DNA of 64,000 bases. Origin: Flavobacteriales bacterium (GTDB taxonomy: Bacteria > Bacteroidota > Bacteroidia > Flavobacteriales_E > Vicingaceae). Shown in pieces: positions 62,569 through 64,000 of this stretch. Numbering within the stretch: position 1 is the first letter of the stretch; the number at the start of each line of letters is the position of its first letter. The stretch covers positions 294,888 to 358,887 of the forward strand of contig JABAZP010000005.1 of the NCBI GenBank assembly GCA_018608405.1, written 5' to 3'. Made by a program: the position numbers and the translations under genes. A model generated the notes under the pieces. The model was given only the letters and a program-made list of their open reading frames with translations, had not been told where the DNA came from and did no database searches.

Positions 62569-63636
62569 ATGAGCGAAGAAGGAAAACCGGAATACGATGA
62601 GATGTTTGAACATCACAATATTGTTGCAGACAAAGGGCAGGCAGTCATTCGAATTGATAAGTTCTTAACAGACAAGTTGGCAAACTCTTCACGGAATAAG
62701 ATACAGCAAGCTGCAGCAGATGGCAACATTATGGTGAATGGTGTAGTGGTGAAAACAAATTATAAGGTAAAACCTGAAGATGAAATTTCGATTCAGTTAC
62801 CTTACCCTCCCAGAGAAACGGAAATTTTACCGGAAAATATTCCCTTAGACATTGTTTACGAAGACGATACTCTATTGGTCATTAATAAACCATCTGAAAT
62901 GGTGGTGCACCCCGGTTATGGGAATTGGGATGGCACCTTAGTTAACGCTTTGATTTATCATTTCCAAAATTTACCTGAAGCAGCGGGTAATGAGGGTCGC
63001 CCAGGATTAGTTCATCGTTTAGATAAGAACACTACGGGTATTATGGTAATTGCCAAGACGGAACATGCTCTTACTCATTTATCAAAGCAATTTTTTGATC
63101 GAACTTCAGATAGAAGATACCAAGCATTAGTTTGGGGAGATCTAAAGGAAGATGAAGGGAAGATAGAAGGAAATATCTGGCGCTCTCATAAGAATAGAAA
63201 AATAATGGATGTCTTTCCTGAAGGAGATATTGGGAAAACTGCGATTACGAATTATAAAGTTTTGAAGCGATATGGTTACGTTACTTTGGTGGAGTACAAA
63301 CTGGATACTGGAAGGACGCATCAAATTAGGATTCATTCGAAATGGATTGGTCATCCGCTTTTTAACGACCCCGAATATGGAGGTGATCGAGTATTAAAAG
63401 GGACAACGTTTACGAAGTACAAGCAATTTGTAGAAAATTGTTTTAAGATTCTACCACGACAAGCTCTTCATGCAAAGACCTTAGCTTTTACACACCCAAA
63501 AACAAAAGAATGGATGGAGTTTAATTCTGAACTTCCCGAAGATATGCAGCAGGTCCTTGAGAAGTGGGAACGTTATTTAATGGGCCGAGAATTGGAAGTA
63601 GACGATGATGATTCGGAAGAAATAGAAAACAACTAA
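62569..63636 (+). CDS. rluD: 23S rRNA pseudouridine synthase, RluD-like (RluA family)
   Basis: 355 residues. S4 RNA-binding domain at about 25-85 (IRIDKFLTDKLANSSRNKIQ), then the synthase core with catalytic Asp in VHRLDKNTTGIMVIAKT, LVEYKLDTGRTHQIRIH and HPLFNDPEYGG. It modifies U1911/1915/1917 in helix 69 of 23S rRNA in E. coli. An acidic C-terminal tail (VDDDDSEEIENN) is an ordinary family variation. A 24-nt gap separates it from the convergent META-domain gene. Confidence 0.94.
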   Translation: MSEEGKPEYDEMFEHHNIVADKGQAVIRIDKFLTDKLANSSRNKIQQAAADGNIMVNGVVVKTNYKVKPEDEISIQLPYPPRETEILPENIPLDIVYEDDTLLVINKPSEMVVHPGYGNWDGTLVNALIYHFQNLPEAAGNEGRPGLVHRLDKNTTGIMVIAKTEHALTHLSKQFFDRTSDRRYQALVWGDLKEDEGKIEGNIWRSHKNRKIMDVFPEGDIGKTAITNYKVLKRYGYVTLVEYKLDTGRTHQIRIHSKWIGHPLFNDPEYGGDRVLKGTTFTKYKQFVENCFKILPRQALHAKTLAFTHPKTKEWMEFNSELPEDMQQVLEKWERYLMGRELEVDDDDSEEIENN

Positions 63637-63660
63637 ACAGTTTGAAGTTGAATTCTAAAA

Positions 63661-64000
63661 TTAAAAATAAACTGCTTTAAATTTTGCTAAAGGCGCTCTT
63701 TTTCCGACAATAATTTGAAGTTGATCTTCACCAATAAATACATATTGTTTGCCATACGTCAAAACTTCAATGAAACTTTTTTCAAAGCTGGTGAAAGAAC
63801 ACTCCATTTCCGTTTGCGAAAACTCATTCATTTCAATGAAGTTTTTGAAGCCTAATTCATAGTTTCCAAAAATAGAATTGCAACCACCGTGTGCTTTTAT
63901 GCTTCCATCTTTGTTGAACTTTAAGAAAGGTTCCTGTGTCATACCTTCGGGCATTTCTACCGGCACCCCAATAATTTCAATTGCTTTCCAGTACTTTCCA
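63661..64000 (-). CDS. META-domain (HslJ-like) protein, 5' end outside window
   Basis: The frame stays open past the right edge (GKYWKAIEIIGVPVEMPEGM), so the start is upstream. About 113 residues are visible. META/HslJ features: KYWKAIEI, KFNKDGSIKAHGGCNSIFG, YELGFKNF, MECSFTSFEKSF and YVFIGEDQLQII. HslJ-type proteins are linked to novobiocin resistance in E. coli and are often exported; the signal region is not visible here. Confidence 0.82.
   Translation of the reverse strand, partial: GKYWKAIEIIGVPVEMPEGMTQEPFLKFNKDGSIKAHGGCNSIFGNYELGFKNFIEMNEFSQTEMECSFTSFEKSFIEVLTYGKQYVFIGEDQLQIIVGKRAPLAKFKAVYF

Noticed and set aside
1-64000. Mobile element, prophage, integron or restriction-modification island
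   Set aside because: No transposase, integrase, phage structural, restriction or methylase-specificity genes were found, and base composition looks even.
1-64000. tRNA or rRNA genes
   Set aside because: No cloverleaf-like or rRNA-like stretch was noticed in the gaps, which are all under about 200 nt. A covariance-model search would be decisive.

Overview
The window is about 64 kb of AT-rich chromosomal DNA (by eye roughly 35-40% GC) from a member of the Bacteroidota, most likely the Flavobacteriales. Three surface proteins end in type IX secretion (T9SS) sorting domains: one gliding-type (type B) and two type A. One OmpA/TPR/beta-propeller lipoprotein has the PorE-like architecture. Several families typical of the phylum are present (DUF4159, GIN-domain lipoprotein, DUF1573, DUF983, VWA fused to a TonB-plug-like segment, patatin with an outer-membrane barrel). 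Sequences matching the Bacteroidota promoter -7 element TAnnTTTG lie a few bases before many starts, and Shine-Dalgarno sequences are not obvious. I see no rRNA, tRNA, CRISPR array, insertion sequence, integrase or phage gene. No gene-free stretch exceeds about 200 bases.

Layout. 1-4.2 kb: 3' end of a very long repeat-built PKD/Ig-like T9SS cargo. 4.3-10.7 kb (minus): PorE-like lipoprotein overlapping queE, then a large secreted subtilisin-like protease. 10.7-15.5 kb (minus): small membrane protein, two rhodanese proteins, DUF983, PIN-PhoH ATPase, Kdo transferase WaaA and an outer-membrane protein. 15.6-23.8 kb (plus): a tight eight-gene operon for activated sugars (WbpE-like aminotransferase, UDP-glucose dehydrogenase, UDP-glucuronate decarboxylase, WbpD-like acetyltransferase, TviB-like dehydrogenase, RfbB, TviC-like epimerase, CpsB-type phosphatase). 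23.8-37.7 kb (mostly minus): MurB, patatin/barrel protein, CBS-domain cysteine synthase, FtsX/LolE-like permease, NamZ-like lipoprotein (plus), GIN lipoprotein, UppP, aminotransferase, SAM methyltransferase, DUF4159, RsmE. 37.9-49.9 kb: biotin carboxylase, VWA protein, IMPase, divergent Lgt, RuvX, a minus operon (NdpA-like protein, DUF5362-like protein, VF530-ASCH fusion, propeller lipoprotein), two tandem hydrolases, an NTF2-like protein. 50-64 kb: DUF1573, ValS, Ppk1-Ppx, a ddl-methyltransferase-meaB operon, then a PASTA protein, a T9SS cargo, RluD and the edge of a META-domain gene.

The common thread is envelope biogenesis: peptidoglycan precursors and recycling (MurB, Ddl, UppP, NamZ, PASTA), LPS and capsule sugars (WaaA, the sugar operon), lipoproteins (Lgt, LolE-like) and T9SS cargo. 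Ordinary housekeeping genes lie between.

No clearly new defence or mobile system is visible. The points most worth a second look are the VF530-ASCH fusion, the sugar operon that has WbpD and WbpE but no WbpB and no glycosyltransferase, the patatin-POTRA-barrel protein, the VWA/TonB-plug-like fusion, the tandem hydrolases with a changed oxyanion motif, and a 24-bp tandem repeat between rsmE and its neighbour.
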